Source: Trichoderma breve
Lineage: Eukaryota > Ascomycota > Sordariomycetes > Hypocreales > Hypocreaceae
Assembly (NCBI RefSeq): GCF_028502605.1
Contig: NC_079232.1
Location: 1,674,001-1,738,000, forward strand
Direction of reading: 5' to 3'
Length of the DNA stretch: 64,000 nt
Shown here: one piece after another, positions 25,536-35,663 of the stretch
How positions within the stretch are numbered: position 1 is the stretch's first letter
Layout: every line of letters starts with the position of its first letter
Made by a program: the position numbers and the translations under genes
Notes under the pieces: model-generated
What the model was told of the DNA's origin: nothing
What the model saw: only the letters and a program-made list of their open reading frames with translations
Database searches by the model: none

Positions 25536-26906
25536 CCGTAAGGCTTCGATTCTTCTGCCACCGCGCTGGTTCTGACGTCCCCGCTGCCAAGTTCGCCGCT
25601 GACCAACTAGCCTCGAGCTTCAAGTTTGTTTGGAATTTTCTCTCCGCTGCCTCCGTTCTAGGGACCGCGGCAGCGATAGCCGAGTACGCGAACCTTGATT
25701 TTTTGTTTCTGGAGCTGAAAGGATTTCCAGCATTGATCCTGACTGCTGCAGCAGGCCAACAAGCTACTGGATGCTTACATCACGCCCTGCCCTGCAGCTA
25801 GGTACGAATACACAAGGCGCAACGTGAACCAACTCACGCACGCGATCACACGCACACTGCCGCTTCCTTCCCTTCAGCTCGGTATAATCTACCGCTGTAT
25901 TATAAATTGTCTGGTACCTGGCGCGAGAAACCGCTAGGCCCTGACGTCGGGCGCAACACACGAACGGAATAACGGACATACGGACGACATTTCCACGGCC
26001 TTTTGACAACTTTCGTCCAGCCCTGCGCTGCTTCACCATCTTATATCTAAGCAAACAACCTTTCTCCTCCGCAATTGACGCCGTTCCAGCGCTGCGGAAT
26101 ACCTTAGCAGGTAGCGGAAAGAGGCCAACGGGAGAGAGGGTCTGGTTAGTAAGGGCTGCGGAAAGGATCCACGGCTGCGGAAGACATTCAATAAGAAGCT
26201 GAGCATCTTCCCGTCGCCGCCGCCGTCTCCGCCGTCCGTATTCCTGGCCGGACATACCACTGACGTCTGCTTGTTTGTGCCATTGAATACCACTTCTAAC
26301 CTACGGCATATTGCCTTGCATCCGGCAGCGCACGGGATCACATCACAGCCTGGCACTTCATTTCTCGGTCCCAACGTCATCTCCACCGCTGCCCTTTGCA
26401 ATACGCGTATCTAGAATAGCCATTTCGTCCGTTTTCCGGCTCCCTGGCTTGTCCGGACACCTAAGAACTCTCCGGTACTTTGTTAAGCACCAGGGCCTAG
26501 GTGTTCTTCCGCCCCCATAACCTCTGATTCTCTTAGAGGGCTGCCCGCCGTCTACTTTCATTCTTCGTCAATTACTGCGACTCCGTGCTTCCGACCAGCT
26601 GCACACAGCCTCTTGCCCCTGTCTCGCCAGACGTAGCTGTGTCAGGCAATATCATTTCTTCTATTCGGCCGGCTTTTAAGATTTTGTTCACGCGCTATTA
26701 GAATCTCGCACTTCTTTTTTCTCTTCACTTTTTTCGTGCCTGGCGCACTTGAATCTTACATTGCACTCTTGCATTCTCTAGCCGTATTTGATTTTTTTCT
26801 TGCTTTGCTTCTCTCGTGGGTTTTGTTTCTTTTACCGCTCTCATCACCAGATTTCGGGGTTTGGCTTGGACCCGACATTACACCCCACGTTCTCCCCGCT
26901 GGTGAC

Positions 26907-26912
26907 ATGTGA
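26907..26912 (+). promoter_or_regulatory. Start-stop minimal upstream ORF (ATGTGA)
   Basis: An ATG directly followed by TGA lies 22 bases before the main ATG at 26935, in the presumed leader. Start-stop elements are known to stall initiating ribosomes and lower translation of the downstream frame. Seen in sequence; activity is inferred. Confidence 0.4.
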
Positions 26913-26934
26913 AATCACCGGCGCAACCTTGGAC

Positions 26935-29562
26935 ATGTCGTCAAACGCTTCACCCGGAGCTCACAAGCATCCCAGGATACTGGCTTGTGTCCTATGCCAG
27001 CATCGCAAAATCAAATGCGATAGGAATTCACCATGCTCCAACTGCATCAAGGTGCGCGATCCATTTCTCCCTGACCAGGTCCGGTAGCTTCCAGGTCTCA
27101 TGAAAATGTGCCGTCTCCCGTTCTGCTTCTCACCTCCCGAACTCAAGGCTCCCAGTCGCCGGGACCATGTTCGCGACGGAAAGAAAAGGGAAACGAAACC
27201 TTCCAGCTCGCTGCCTGATCATTTGTTTGCAAGAAACTTACATTGCCCCAGGCCAATGTCACCTGCACGCCTAGCACGCCGGCGCCAGCCCGCAAACGCC
27301 GGCGCCCGAATCAAGATCTCCAGGAACGCCTTGCTCGATGCGAGGAACTGCTCAAGCAGTATGCAAGCGGATCTGTGCCGATTCCTGGCCCTGCTCCTGC
27401 GCCTTCTGCTCCTCCTGCTCAGCGCCCGCTGCCACCGCTGCCAGCCACACCGTCCAATTCAAACCTGCCAACCTCCGAAGCCGTCGTTGCCACGCCGGCC
27501 AGCGTCGATTCTACCCAGTCTCGGAATCCAGGCTCCCTCATGGTCAAGGAAGATGGCAACGTCCGATTCATGGATAGCTACATTTGGGCTAGTGTCTACG
27601 ATGAGGTTAGTGGAAGCCATGGGATGGGCAATGGCCGATCCGAACCACGATCTGAACTCGAAACTTGGATCATGGAGACCCTGACTTTCAATTGCATTTA
27701 TTGATTCAACTCTGCGACGGATGCTGACCTGAAGCGTACAAACAGCTACAGAAAATGCGGGACATCGTAGAGACGGATGATCCAGAAGAATCTAGTCTCC
27801 TCGGCTCAGATGAGCTCACTCCAGACAATAACGCAGACCTCGTTCTTTCCGCCGACGTATTTAACACGAACGTTGAAGACCTGCAACCCGACCCGATCCA
27901 TGTTTTCCGTCTTTGGCAGCTCTATTGTGATCGTGTCAACCCGCTTTTCAAAATCCTCCACATACCGAGCCTGCAGCCCCTGATCATAGAAGCAGCGAGT
28001 AACATGGCTGCTGTACCGCTACATAACCAAGCACTTCTTTTTTCCGTCTTCGCCATGGCAACTGTTTCCATGTCGGCTGCCGAGTGCATACAAACAATTG
28101 GCATGTCTCGCGATGTTGCCATCCAGAAGTTCAATACCGGCACCAAAGCGTCCTTAATCAAATATAGCTTTCTCAAAAATTATAACATGACCACATTGCA
28201 GGCCGTTGTTCTCTATCTAGTAAGTCTGACTTTAGGCAGCAAACTTCCCGTCACCCTTCCCTCATTAATTCCTTCACTTGAGCTTCTCATCACAATACGC
28301 CGTTATTAACGAACCGTTAGCTTTCTCTAGAAGGACGCTACGATAGACATGCTCAATGGGTCATCAGTGGAGTCATTATGCGGATAGCCCAGAAAATGGG
28401 CTACCATCGAGATGGCTCACAGCTCAACTTAATTCCTTTCGAAACGGAGATGCGCAGACGCATTTGGTGGCAGATTATGATGCTCGATGCCAAATGTGCC
28501 ATGATGTCCGGTTTAAGCCAGTCATGGTCGAATCTTGGTTGGGACACCAAGAAGCCTCTGAATTTGAACGATGCGGATCTTTTCCCCGGCTCGACGGAGC
28601 CGGTCGTGGAGCGCGACGGCCCTACAGAAATGGCTTTCAGCATTGTCATTTCAGAAATATTCCGATTCAAATTGGAAACCGATGGATCCAACGAATCCCG
28701 TGCCTTTGAGGCTGCCATGATGGGCCAGACGCTCGATGATGGCCCGGAATCGGAAAATAACACAAAAGCCATTTTTGAGAAGTTTCGAAAAAAGGCAGAG
28801 GCACTGGAAGAGAGACTGCTGGAAATTGAAAAGAATATGATCGACATAAGGGCGGGCAATGTCCACGTCGCAGCGCTTGCTATTCGACCAATGCTCACTC
28901 GTAGGTTGAAGGAAATGCTCGTCCCAATACAAGAGCAACCAGAGTGGGGGACCGAGATTTTCGGCCCCAAGGATAATTTCTTCAAAGTCCTTTTGATGAT
29001 GATGGAGCACAAGACAGAGGCACACGAGCAAATGGTCGCCGCTGGCTTTCAGTGGTTCATGCGTTTTCACTTTCAGCTTGATGCATTTGCAGTCTTTACA
29101 GGGTTGCTCCACGACCGCCCCGTGGGAAGTCTATCGGACCGCGCCTGGGAGGTAATGCGCAGAATTTATGGTGACCATCACGAATTCTCCGACATGACTA
29201 TCAAACCCCATGTCGCCCAAGCCCAATTTGTGCTCAAAGCTTGGCGGGCGCGGGAGCTTGCCTATGGCCAGAATGGCCAGCGAATTGAGACCCCATCCTT
29301 TATCAATAGACTCAGGGAGTTGGTGCCATCGAGTGATTCCAGGTCATCCGGCCAGGGATCCGTGACATCTCCCGCGACAACGGTGACACCTCAGCAGCAG
29401 CCGCTAGGAGGATTCAACCAATTCCTCGGAGGATATCTCGATGTCTCTACAGTTAACTGGGAAATGTTTGGAGAATTCCTGCCGAGTAGCGGAGAACAAC
29501 TCTCAGCCTCCATGTTTGATGGATATACCATGGGCAATCTTAATATGGGCAATATGGGTTAG
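26935..29562 (+). CDS. Zn2Cys6 fungal-specific transcription factor
   Basis: Exons 26935-27051, 27252-27605, 27746-28219 and 28321-29562 give 728 residues. The first intron separates the fifth and sixth zinc-binding cysteines. Once spliced, the cluster is canonical: C18-x2-C21-x6-C28-x5-C34-x2-C37-x6-C44. A basic linker (ARKRRRPNQD) and a short coiled-coil-like helix (LQERLARCEELLKQY) follow. The middle domain is of the fungal_trans type: the last splice, with a TTAAC branch point, restores LSLEGRYDRHAQWVISGVIMRIAQKMGYHRDG-type text (about residues 316-345), followed by FETEMRRRIWWQIMMLD. The tail is Gln/Ser/Pro-rich and ends in a Gly/Met/Asn-rich segment. It should act in the nucleus; targets are unknown. 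The ATG at 26935 is preferred over in-frame upstream starts because it sits just before the zinc cluster. Confidence 0.9.
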
Positions 29563-30538
29563 AAGCCCGTTGCTCCGGAAGAGATACATACTAGGAACCC
29601 AGCCGCAGACGATGAATGTGGAAAAGGTACAGGTGAGGACAAATGAAGAAGGGGAAATCTTTGTGCGGATGAGAGCTGAGTATTAGCCGGAATGCATGGT
29701 GTATGGTTGACTGAAGGGAGCAAATTCGGATGGATCAGAGTCGGCGGACCTCGACATCGGAAAGGCTTTTTTTTTTCCTTTTCCTTTTCCTTCTTCTTTC
29801 TCCCCCTTCGTTTTTTGTTACTTCTTTCTCCTCTATATGCTTTTACCAGGGGCGTTTTGGGTCGACATAGAGTTGGTCTCCTCTCCGCAACGGGCACGAA
29901 TTGCCACAAAATTAATCATGCTTCTTTTCTCGTGTCGAGTATAGGTGAATGTCGACACGATTTCTTGTACGATTGAAATGGAACCACTCCCACGCTTGTT
30001 TATTTATTTTACTTCTATTTTTATATCTTTGGACACATCTCTGCAGCTCAACGGCACGATGCATATAGGTAGGACAAGTTTCGGACTTGTCAAGTATGAC
30101 ATTGGACAACCCCAATCACAAGGTGTGATTATGTACAACATGGAGGGGACTTGCACAAGTGTATATAAAACTCTTTTCGGTACATAGTTGAGATATCTCT
30201 ATGCTCTAATCTACCTCATCAAGCTCGTTGAGGCTGAGATTTGTTTCTTTTCTGTGCTTGTGCGATACTATGTAGCGGGAACTCGTAGATGCCAAATGAG
30301 GCTCAAGCAGCTGAGGGTGATCGGATCGTGATGCAGGCGTATCTATGTAGCGTCGCAATGCCTAGTAGCTGAATTTCCTGTCGAGGTGAAGTGATTAGCA
30401 GAACGTCGTCGGAGAAAGAGGAGAATGACCGAGGAGAATGACCGAGGGGAATGACCGAGGGGAATGACCGAGGAGAATGGCCGAGGAGGATGTCCGAGGA
30501 GAATATCCGCATTTAGGACCACGTACCAGATAGTAGGG
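29563..30538. other. Intergenic with a 13-bp minisatellite
   Basis: About 1 kb between convergent genes, containing pyrimidine runs near 29770 and the tandem array listed separately. No gene seen. Confidence 0.5.
30421..30509. repeat. 13-bp minisatellite, about 6.8 copies
   Basis: Tandem units of GAGAATGACCGAG with period 13 run from 30421 to 30509. Middle units carry GGG for GAG, and later units change ACC to GCC, TCC or ATCC. Thirteen is not a multiple of three, so it is not a coding repeat. The array lies just past the 3' end of the minus-strand frame at 30539. Confidence 0.85.
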
Positions 30539-31186
30539 TTAGCGAGTACCACTCTTATCGGAAACAGATCGTGGTCTACCTCCCGTCTTTTTCTTGCTCT
30601 TCTTGAGTAGATTCAAGTTGGTTGGCAATAGCTGGACCAGTCGATCAATGGCCGGCCTAACCAAGTCGAAGCGAGGCAAATAAATCCTCCGCATGCCATT
30701 GGCAAGTGTGCGAGATGCGAAGGCGAGCATAGAGAAGATGTATTGCTGAACGAGGCAGGCGAAGAGGCTAATGCAGAACATGATGAGGAAAAGAGGCCAG
30801 AAGAGCTGAAAGATGGCGAGTGCGTCGCGGAAGTAGTCGGCTATTGCAGCGAGAGAGGAGCGGATGAAGGAGGGAGGAGGGGAGGGAGAGAAGATGGAGG
30901 GGAGGGTGAAGACGTTGGGGAGAGGGGTTGTTGAGCGTATGAAGAAGCCGCCGACGAACATTTTGGACTGAAGGATATGGGTTTGATATTGTGTTGATGA
31001 TGTTTTGGCTTCGGTTTGAGAGGTTGTGGATTTGGGAGGTTTGGGGTGGAGTGGTGGAGGCAGGGGATTTATGGGATGGGATTTATGGGATGGGATAATA
31101 TATCTGGTGCTGGAATAGCGTTGGCACAGATGAAAGGAAGATAACAAACGAAATATTGATGTTTTATTCTTGGAAATGGAGCTCAT
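30539..31186 (-). CDS. Putative small membrane protein, unknown
   Basis: Open frame without recognisable family. Starting at the ATG at 31186 gives about 215 residues. The N-terminus is Ser/Arg/Lys-rich without acidic residues (MSSISKNKTSIFRLLSSF), a look compatible with a mitochondrial presequence. A Pro/Ser/Thr linker follows, then a strongly hydrophobic segment (FWPLFLIMFCISLFACLV), and a basic tail with KKSKKKTGGRPR. The frame is open further upstream to 31369, but that part looks non-coding. A later start at 30961 is also possible. I rate it as plausible, not established. Confidence 0.4.
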   Translation of the reverse strand: MSSISKNKTSIFRLLSSFHLCQRYSSTRYIIPSHKSHPINPLPPPLHPKPPKSTTSQTEAKTSSTQYQTHILQSKMFVGGFFIRSTTPLPNVFTLPSIFSPSPPPSFIRSSLAAIADYFRDALAIFQLFWPLFLIMFCISLFACLVQQYIFSMLAFASRTLANGMRRIYLPRFDLVRPAIDRLVQLLPTNLNLLKKSKKKTGGRPRSVSDKSGTR

Positions 31187-31627
31187 CCTGAAAGTTTTTA
31201 GAAGCAACTGATGCCAGAATGTTGTTGGCTTGGCGAGAGAAGAAACAAAGGAATATGGCAAAGCATCTTTGGCAAAAAAATCAGCAGAATAATCCAAACA
31301 AAAGACACCTGGAGGTCCATTGTTTATAATCAGATGGCGACAAGCAATCACATCAAAGAATAGAATCAAGCGTGTAGTGAACTAAGGGTGCATTTGTTTT
31401 GTTCAAAGAACAATCTCGACGACGATGATGAATCTGACACCCTATGAATTAAAAGAAAAAGTCCCTTTCCATGACATGATTCCCTTTGTTAAAATCACTA
31501 TTCCACCCATTCCATTTCCGTAAACCCTGTTAAAAAGCCAAATTCATTCATCGTAATACATCATTCATCAGATTCCGTCGAGGTGATTTTCGCCGCAGCG
31601 TTGTCAGAGACAAGCTGGGTTGCTCTC
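31187..31627. other. Intergenic, minus-strand leader and 3' region
   Basis: About 440 bases between two minus-strand small genes. Nothing recognisable is seen; it should contain the promoter of the gene at 31186 and the 3' UTR of the gene to its right. Confidence 0.45.
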
Positions 31628-31900
31628 TCACTCGTCGAGGTCGAGCCTTTTCTTCTTGGAGTCGACAGACTTTTGGGAGCCCTGAGACTCTGCGACGGCG
31701 TCGTCTTGCTTGGTCTGGAGCTGCTGCTCAGAGGCCTCGGGGAGGTCCTCCTGAAAGCGACCGACGGGTCTGGCCTGAGGAGAAGCGATGCCTTTACCCT
31801 TGGTGGGCTCAGGCTTGCGAACTTCGACGTGACCATCGGCGTGGTGGAGAAGAGTTGCTTCTTGATAGAGGGGTGCGTTGTCGGGACCGGTGCCTTGCTT
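31628..31900 (-). other. In-frame 90-codon extension beyond amber stop (readthrough or nonsense allele)
   Basis: Directly after the TAG the same frame runs 90 codons to a TGA at 31630-31628. It encodes a polar, Gln/Asp/Glu/Lys-rich tail with segments such as KQGTGPDNAPLYQEAT, HHADGHVEVRKPEPTKG and SVDSKKKRLDLDE. Third positions are strongly C/G, as in the gene itself, while the other frames give Ser/Pro/Arg-rich shadow text. I tested plausible GT donors upstream against the acceptors CTAG and AAG, and none restores this frame. The likely native protein is about 175 residues; whether the stop is a recent mutation, a read error or programmed readthrough is open. Confidence 0.6.
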
Positions 31901-32155
31901 CTAGCCAGACGCCTCGCCAATCTCGTCGACGCGGTAGCCGAGGATGGGATGCTCAGGGACAGGAGCCGCGTTGTCATCGCCCTGGCCTTCTTCTAGCTCG
32001 CGAGCGAGGGCATCACGACGTTCCTGGCGCTTCTCGCGATAACGGACAACGCACATTGCAACGACGCATGGAACGATGAGGAGGAGAAAGAGCCCCAGGA
32101 TGCTACAGGCGATGGCAATGTAAAATTTCTTGGTGTTGGGATTGATATCACTCAT
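31901..32155 (-). CDS. Small single-pass membrane protein ending at an amber codon
   Basis: The frame from the ATG at 32155 encodes 84 residues: MSDINPNTKKF, then a clear transmembrane helix (YIAIACSILGLFLLLIVPCV), then a basic stop-transfer stretch (VRYREKRQERRDALARELEE) and an acidic/proline cytosolic tail. It ends with TAG at 31903-31901 (codons GGC TAG AAG). The frame continues openly after this stop for 90 more codons with coding-like composition (see next entry). No named family is recognised. The ATG at 32155 is preferred because sequence upstream in the same frame is His/Ser/Pro-rich and looks like a leader. Confidence 0.65.
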   Translation of the reverse strand: MSDINPNTKKFYIAIACSILGLFLLLIVPCVVAMCVVRYREKRQERRDALARELEEGQGDDNAAPVPEHPILGYRVDEIGEASG

Positions 32156-33363
32156 GATGGAGATGAGGATGCTTATTGAGAGATGATTTAGTTTGGGGAG
32201 ACTTGGGAATTGAAGAGAAAGATGATGATGTTGGTGATGATGAAGAGATGGGAGGAAGGGGAAGAAGAGATGGAAAGCGAGGAGGAAACTCCAACATACC
32301 TTTATGCAGATGCTTTCTGGGAAGAAAATTACTGGTTTAATGATGAATGATTGATGAAGAAGCCTTCGGATTGATATCAGATGAGAGAGTGTGTGATGGT
32401 TGTTGAAGGGGGAAAACAGTCTCTCAAAAGAAGGATGGTGAAGAGGATGGAGTTTCCAAGAGGGGGAAGATTTTTCCTGACTGTGTGGCAGAGAGTGATT
32501 AGGGGGGAGGCCAGAAGAGAGCGGGAGTGATTGTGCAAGTGCTGGCAGCTGTTGTGGTCGAGTGTACACAGATCAGTAGCCTCTCGTTTTTTTCGCCCCC
32601 CTTTTTGTGTATTTTCTTTTCTGCAATACTTTTGGCTAGAGTCACTGCAGGCTAGGGAGTGATTTGGGACAAGTGAATGATTTCTTCTGATAGCACTGAT
32701 ACTGGGGAGTGTGATGGGAGAAAGAGAGGCGTAAGTTCCATGTCAGGGCACATTGGCCATATAGCTGTTGGCTTTGGCGAAGTTTTTGGGTTTGTTGACT
32801 ATTTATTCTCCTTGTATTCATTCAAGACTACTATGCTAGCAGCCTAAGAATTTATTACATCCAATGAATATAGCAGTCCATTGTTTTGTTCGTCGATATA
32901 ACGGCAATGTGCGGCTATGTTGTGCAGATGAAATTTTCGATGCTGGTTCCAGAACGTGACCACCAACGGTTAGTGACTTCGAATTGTACACTCTTTCTAG
33001 AAGCTGTTTGGAAAGAGGCTACTATTTATCCTTTATCTCTCACCTTCCGTCTTCTTTCTTCCATCTTTCAGGAATAACGCGCAGGTGAGCATAAGGATAT
33101 CTCCATGTTATCACTGTAGCAGGCTGCTATTGCTCCTTGGGCGATATTTCAATACCGCGTTGCAAAAACACGCGGATTACAATCTATATTTGATACCTAT
33201 GCTTCTCCCCAACAAGCCAAGAACGATGTTGCCTCGTCTCTAAAGCCGATAATTGCGGCAATAGCCCATCCTTGACACCCATTGTTATCAAACACCGAGG
33301 CAAGTCAACAAGGTTACACGTGGACATGGATAGTTTCTACATTTTCATCTCATCTACATTTTT
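32156..33363. other. Intergenic
   Basis: About 1.2 kb. The left 400 bases are pyrimidine-rich on the minus strand, the probable promoter and leader of the small TM gene. The rest shows no gene. Confidence 0.45.
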
Positions 33364-34727
33364 CTAATTGTTCAAGACCAGGTCCTTTGTCTTGTCCTCG
33401 AGCCCGTTTCCATTCACGAGTCCGTTTCCGTTCACGCCCTTCTCCTTTGCCAGTCGCTCAGCCCTCTCCGACAGGGTCTCGCTGTTCTCGGGGTCATAGA
33501 ATGGTCGCTCGCCAAAGACGGCCGTGCGTTTGCCTTCTCTCAGCTCTGTGTCATAGCCGCCTGGAACAGCTCTGTGGGCGATAATTCTGTTGTCCCAGAA
33601 CGCGACCGCGCCAGGAGTCCATTTCCACCGCGCCGTCAAGTCATCTGCGTTGGAGAGGTGCTCGCGAAGGAAGGCGAGAATGTGGTGAGACTCCTGGGCG
33701 TTGAGCTCCTGGATGCGCTCGATGAAGGATGGGTTGTAAAAGAGACTCTTGAGACGGGTCACTGGATGAGTTCGGACCAGAGGATGGGCAGTGGCGATGG
33801 GGGCTCTGTGTGGTGTTCCTCCGCCGTTGATGGAAGCCAGGTACGCTCTCTATGTTTGCTCACGTTAGTTCGATTTCTGGCAGTTTCTTACGATGACAGG
33901 GATGTTTAACCATACATCTGAAGAGTGGATGGCATGGAGACCCTCAATGGCCTTCTGGAAGGCGGGACTTAATTTGTCAAACAAACCGACTTGGCTGGTG
34001 AAGATTGTGTCTCCGCCGCTTGGGGGAGTCTTGACTAGGCGCAGCAGCGTGTAGGAAGGCGGGTTCACCTCGAATGAGTGATCTCCATGCCATTCCGCTG
34101 TGTAGTTGCCATGAGCTCGAGAGTTTCTGCAGAGAAGATGGTGAGTTATCAGGTGGATGGATGGGTTAACAGACTGGATTCAAGAACATACCCGCCTCGG
34201 CCAATGATGGTTACATGTCTGGGATCTTGCTGGTTGGGATCTCTATCTTGCTAATATCATTGCAGTTCGTGTTAGATGCCATGTCTGAGAGCACATCTAT
34301 TCCAATGATACTCACAATGCCATAGTATGATGCAAGCGCATGCTGCTGGTCAAGGGTGATATCTTGGTCGCGGAAGAATACAACACCTCGCTAACATGAA
34401 TGTGTCAGTTATGTCTCTCCTCCTTTACGACGCTGGTGCCGCCATTCTTCAACATGTCGGAGCTCTTCATTTTGTACACACCTCGGCTACAAGCAGCGCA
34501 AGCTCATCCTTTTGCTGGTCGGTAAGTTTGCTCAGCTGGACGCCTTTGAGCTCCGTTCCGATAACTGGGGTGACTTCCTCAACGGCCGTCGCCAGGCCCA
34601 GCAGTGATGCCTTTGCCGGGTCTGCGAAAAATGCGCGATCGCGAGCTGGCTCAAATTCCTTGAGTGCAGGATGAGGAGGCTTGTAAGCCAATACGGCGGG
34701 TGTGATTGTGGTGGAGACGGTGGCCAT
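33364..34727 (-). CDS. TauD/TfdA-family 2-oxoglutarate/Fe(II) dioxygenase
   Basis: Five exons on the minus strand: 34727-34482, 34390-34316, 34250-34192, 34126-33892 and 33849-33364 (366 residues). Junctions are phase-consistent; the last intron has a perfect CTAAC branch site. The family hydroxylates sulfonates (taurine), phenoxyacids or other small carboxylates, using 2-oxoglutarate and oxygen. Iron ligands are visible: H140 and D142 in AEWHGDHSF and H297 in WDNRIIAHRAV. The N-terminal ITPVIGTELKGVQLSKL-like block and RGVVFFRDQDI are typical of fungal TauD proteins. The C-terminal tail is a short Gly/Asn repeat (NGNGLVNGNGLED). It is divergent from an MFS transporter, suggesting shared control and linked uptake and oxidation of one substrate. 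The substrate itself cannot be read from the sequence. Confidence 0.92.
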
Positions 34728-35663
34728 TGTGAGTGGTGTTGATGCTCTTTTTCTCTTCTATCCTGGATTGTCCTTTGTTCCTGGATCTCAACTTTTGGTT
34801 CTTATCAAAGAACAAGGAACAAGGGCAATATTTAAAGGATTTAACAAGAATATTGATTTGTGATCGTCCAGAATTCATTTGTGACGACCCAATCGGCTCA
34901 ACATGCCGAAGTGAAGCTCTACTTCATACTGTCTGCTTATCCGGAGATGTGCTGCAAGCTCTCAGCCACAAATCTATCGCCATGTCAACTCCCAATGACG
35001 ACACTTCGCCCTATCTAAGATCAAGCATTTATGTCCAAATGCGTCTCGACAAACCCCGCGGAATCGTACATGAATCCCAGCATTTCTAATCTACAGCGCC
35101 CTCCGATCTTGGGATGCGATATATGTATGTCGTGCTAACGCCGTGCATGACGCGGGGAAGCAACCTGGAAGTAGCATCGCGATATGGAATCAAAGATACG
35201 CATTCGTCACTTGTCATCTGGCCTAACCCAGACCAGGGCAATGGTACCATTATAATGTCGCAAACGCCATCACCACACAACGGAATCCCACGGCGAGTCG
35301 GGCAATAGATTGACAGCAACTATTTGCGCCTTGGAGGTTATTATATGCGACGCTATACGCGGTTGCAGCGCTTTGTCTATGCGGCTGCTCGGATATGATA
35401 CCATTTCCATGTCGAAGACGTGATTTTTCCAAGAGCGCATCGCACATCTTTAGATCGACGTGCGCAACGTTTCTACTATAGCCATAATAGATTCTTGTCT
35501 AGAGGCAGCGTTACTAGGGGAGGAGCAGAAAGGCGGACGTTTGGGGGGGAGTCGGGGGTTCAATGTTATATATACGACCGACGATGAGCTTGTTTCGAAA
35601 TGCGAGATTACTATTCTTCCGGCTTCATATCCGTCTTCATCGTTTATTTGTGTATCCGCAACC
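34728..35663. promoter_or_regulatory. Bidirectional promoter between dioxygenase and MFS transporter
   Basis: A 936-base divergent interval. A TATA-like TATATATA lies at 35567-35574, about 90 bases before the transporter ATG. A CTATCT (AGATAG on the other strand), compatible with a GATA-factor site, lies near 35020. No gene is evident between. Shared control is inferred from geometry. Confidence 0.45.

Larger units (their letters stand above)
22398..26934. other. Intergenic, no convincing gene; long leader of Zn2Cys6 gene at its right end
   Basis: About 4.5 kb. Open frames exist (for example around 23437-23857 and 24332-24769) but none has a domain or coherent composition. At about 25433-25535 there is a strong T/C-rich tract, the likely promoter of the gene at 26935, which implies a leader near 1.4 kb. 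The motif TACGGAGTA recurs at about 25185. Just before the start codon there is a start-stop element ATGTGA at 26907-26912. Confidence 0.45.

Noticed and set aside
31561..31977. Minus-strand 138-residue Ser/Pro/Arg-rich frame
   Set aside because: It is the shifted shadow of the small TM gene and its extension, which have far better composition.
34733..35089. Plus-strand 118-residue frame in the dioxygenase-transporter interval
   Set aside because: It starts antisense at the dioxygenase start region and shows no domain; treated as promoter.
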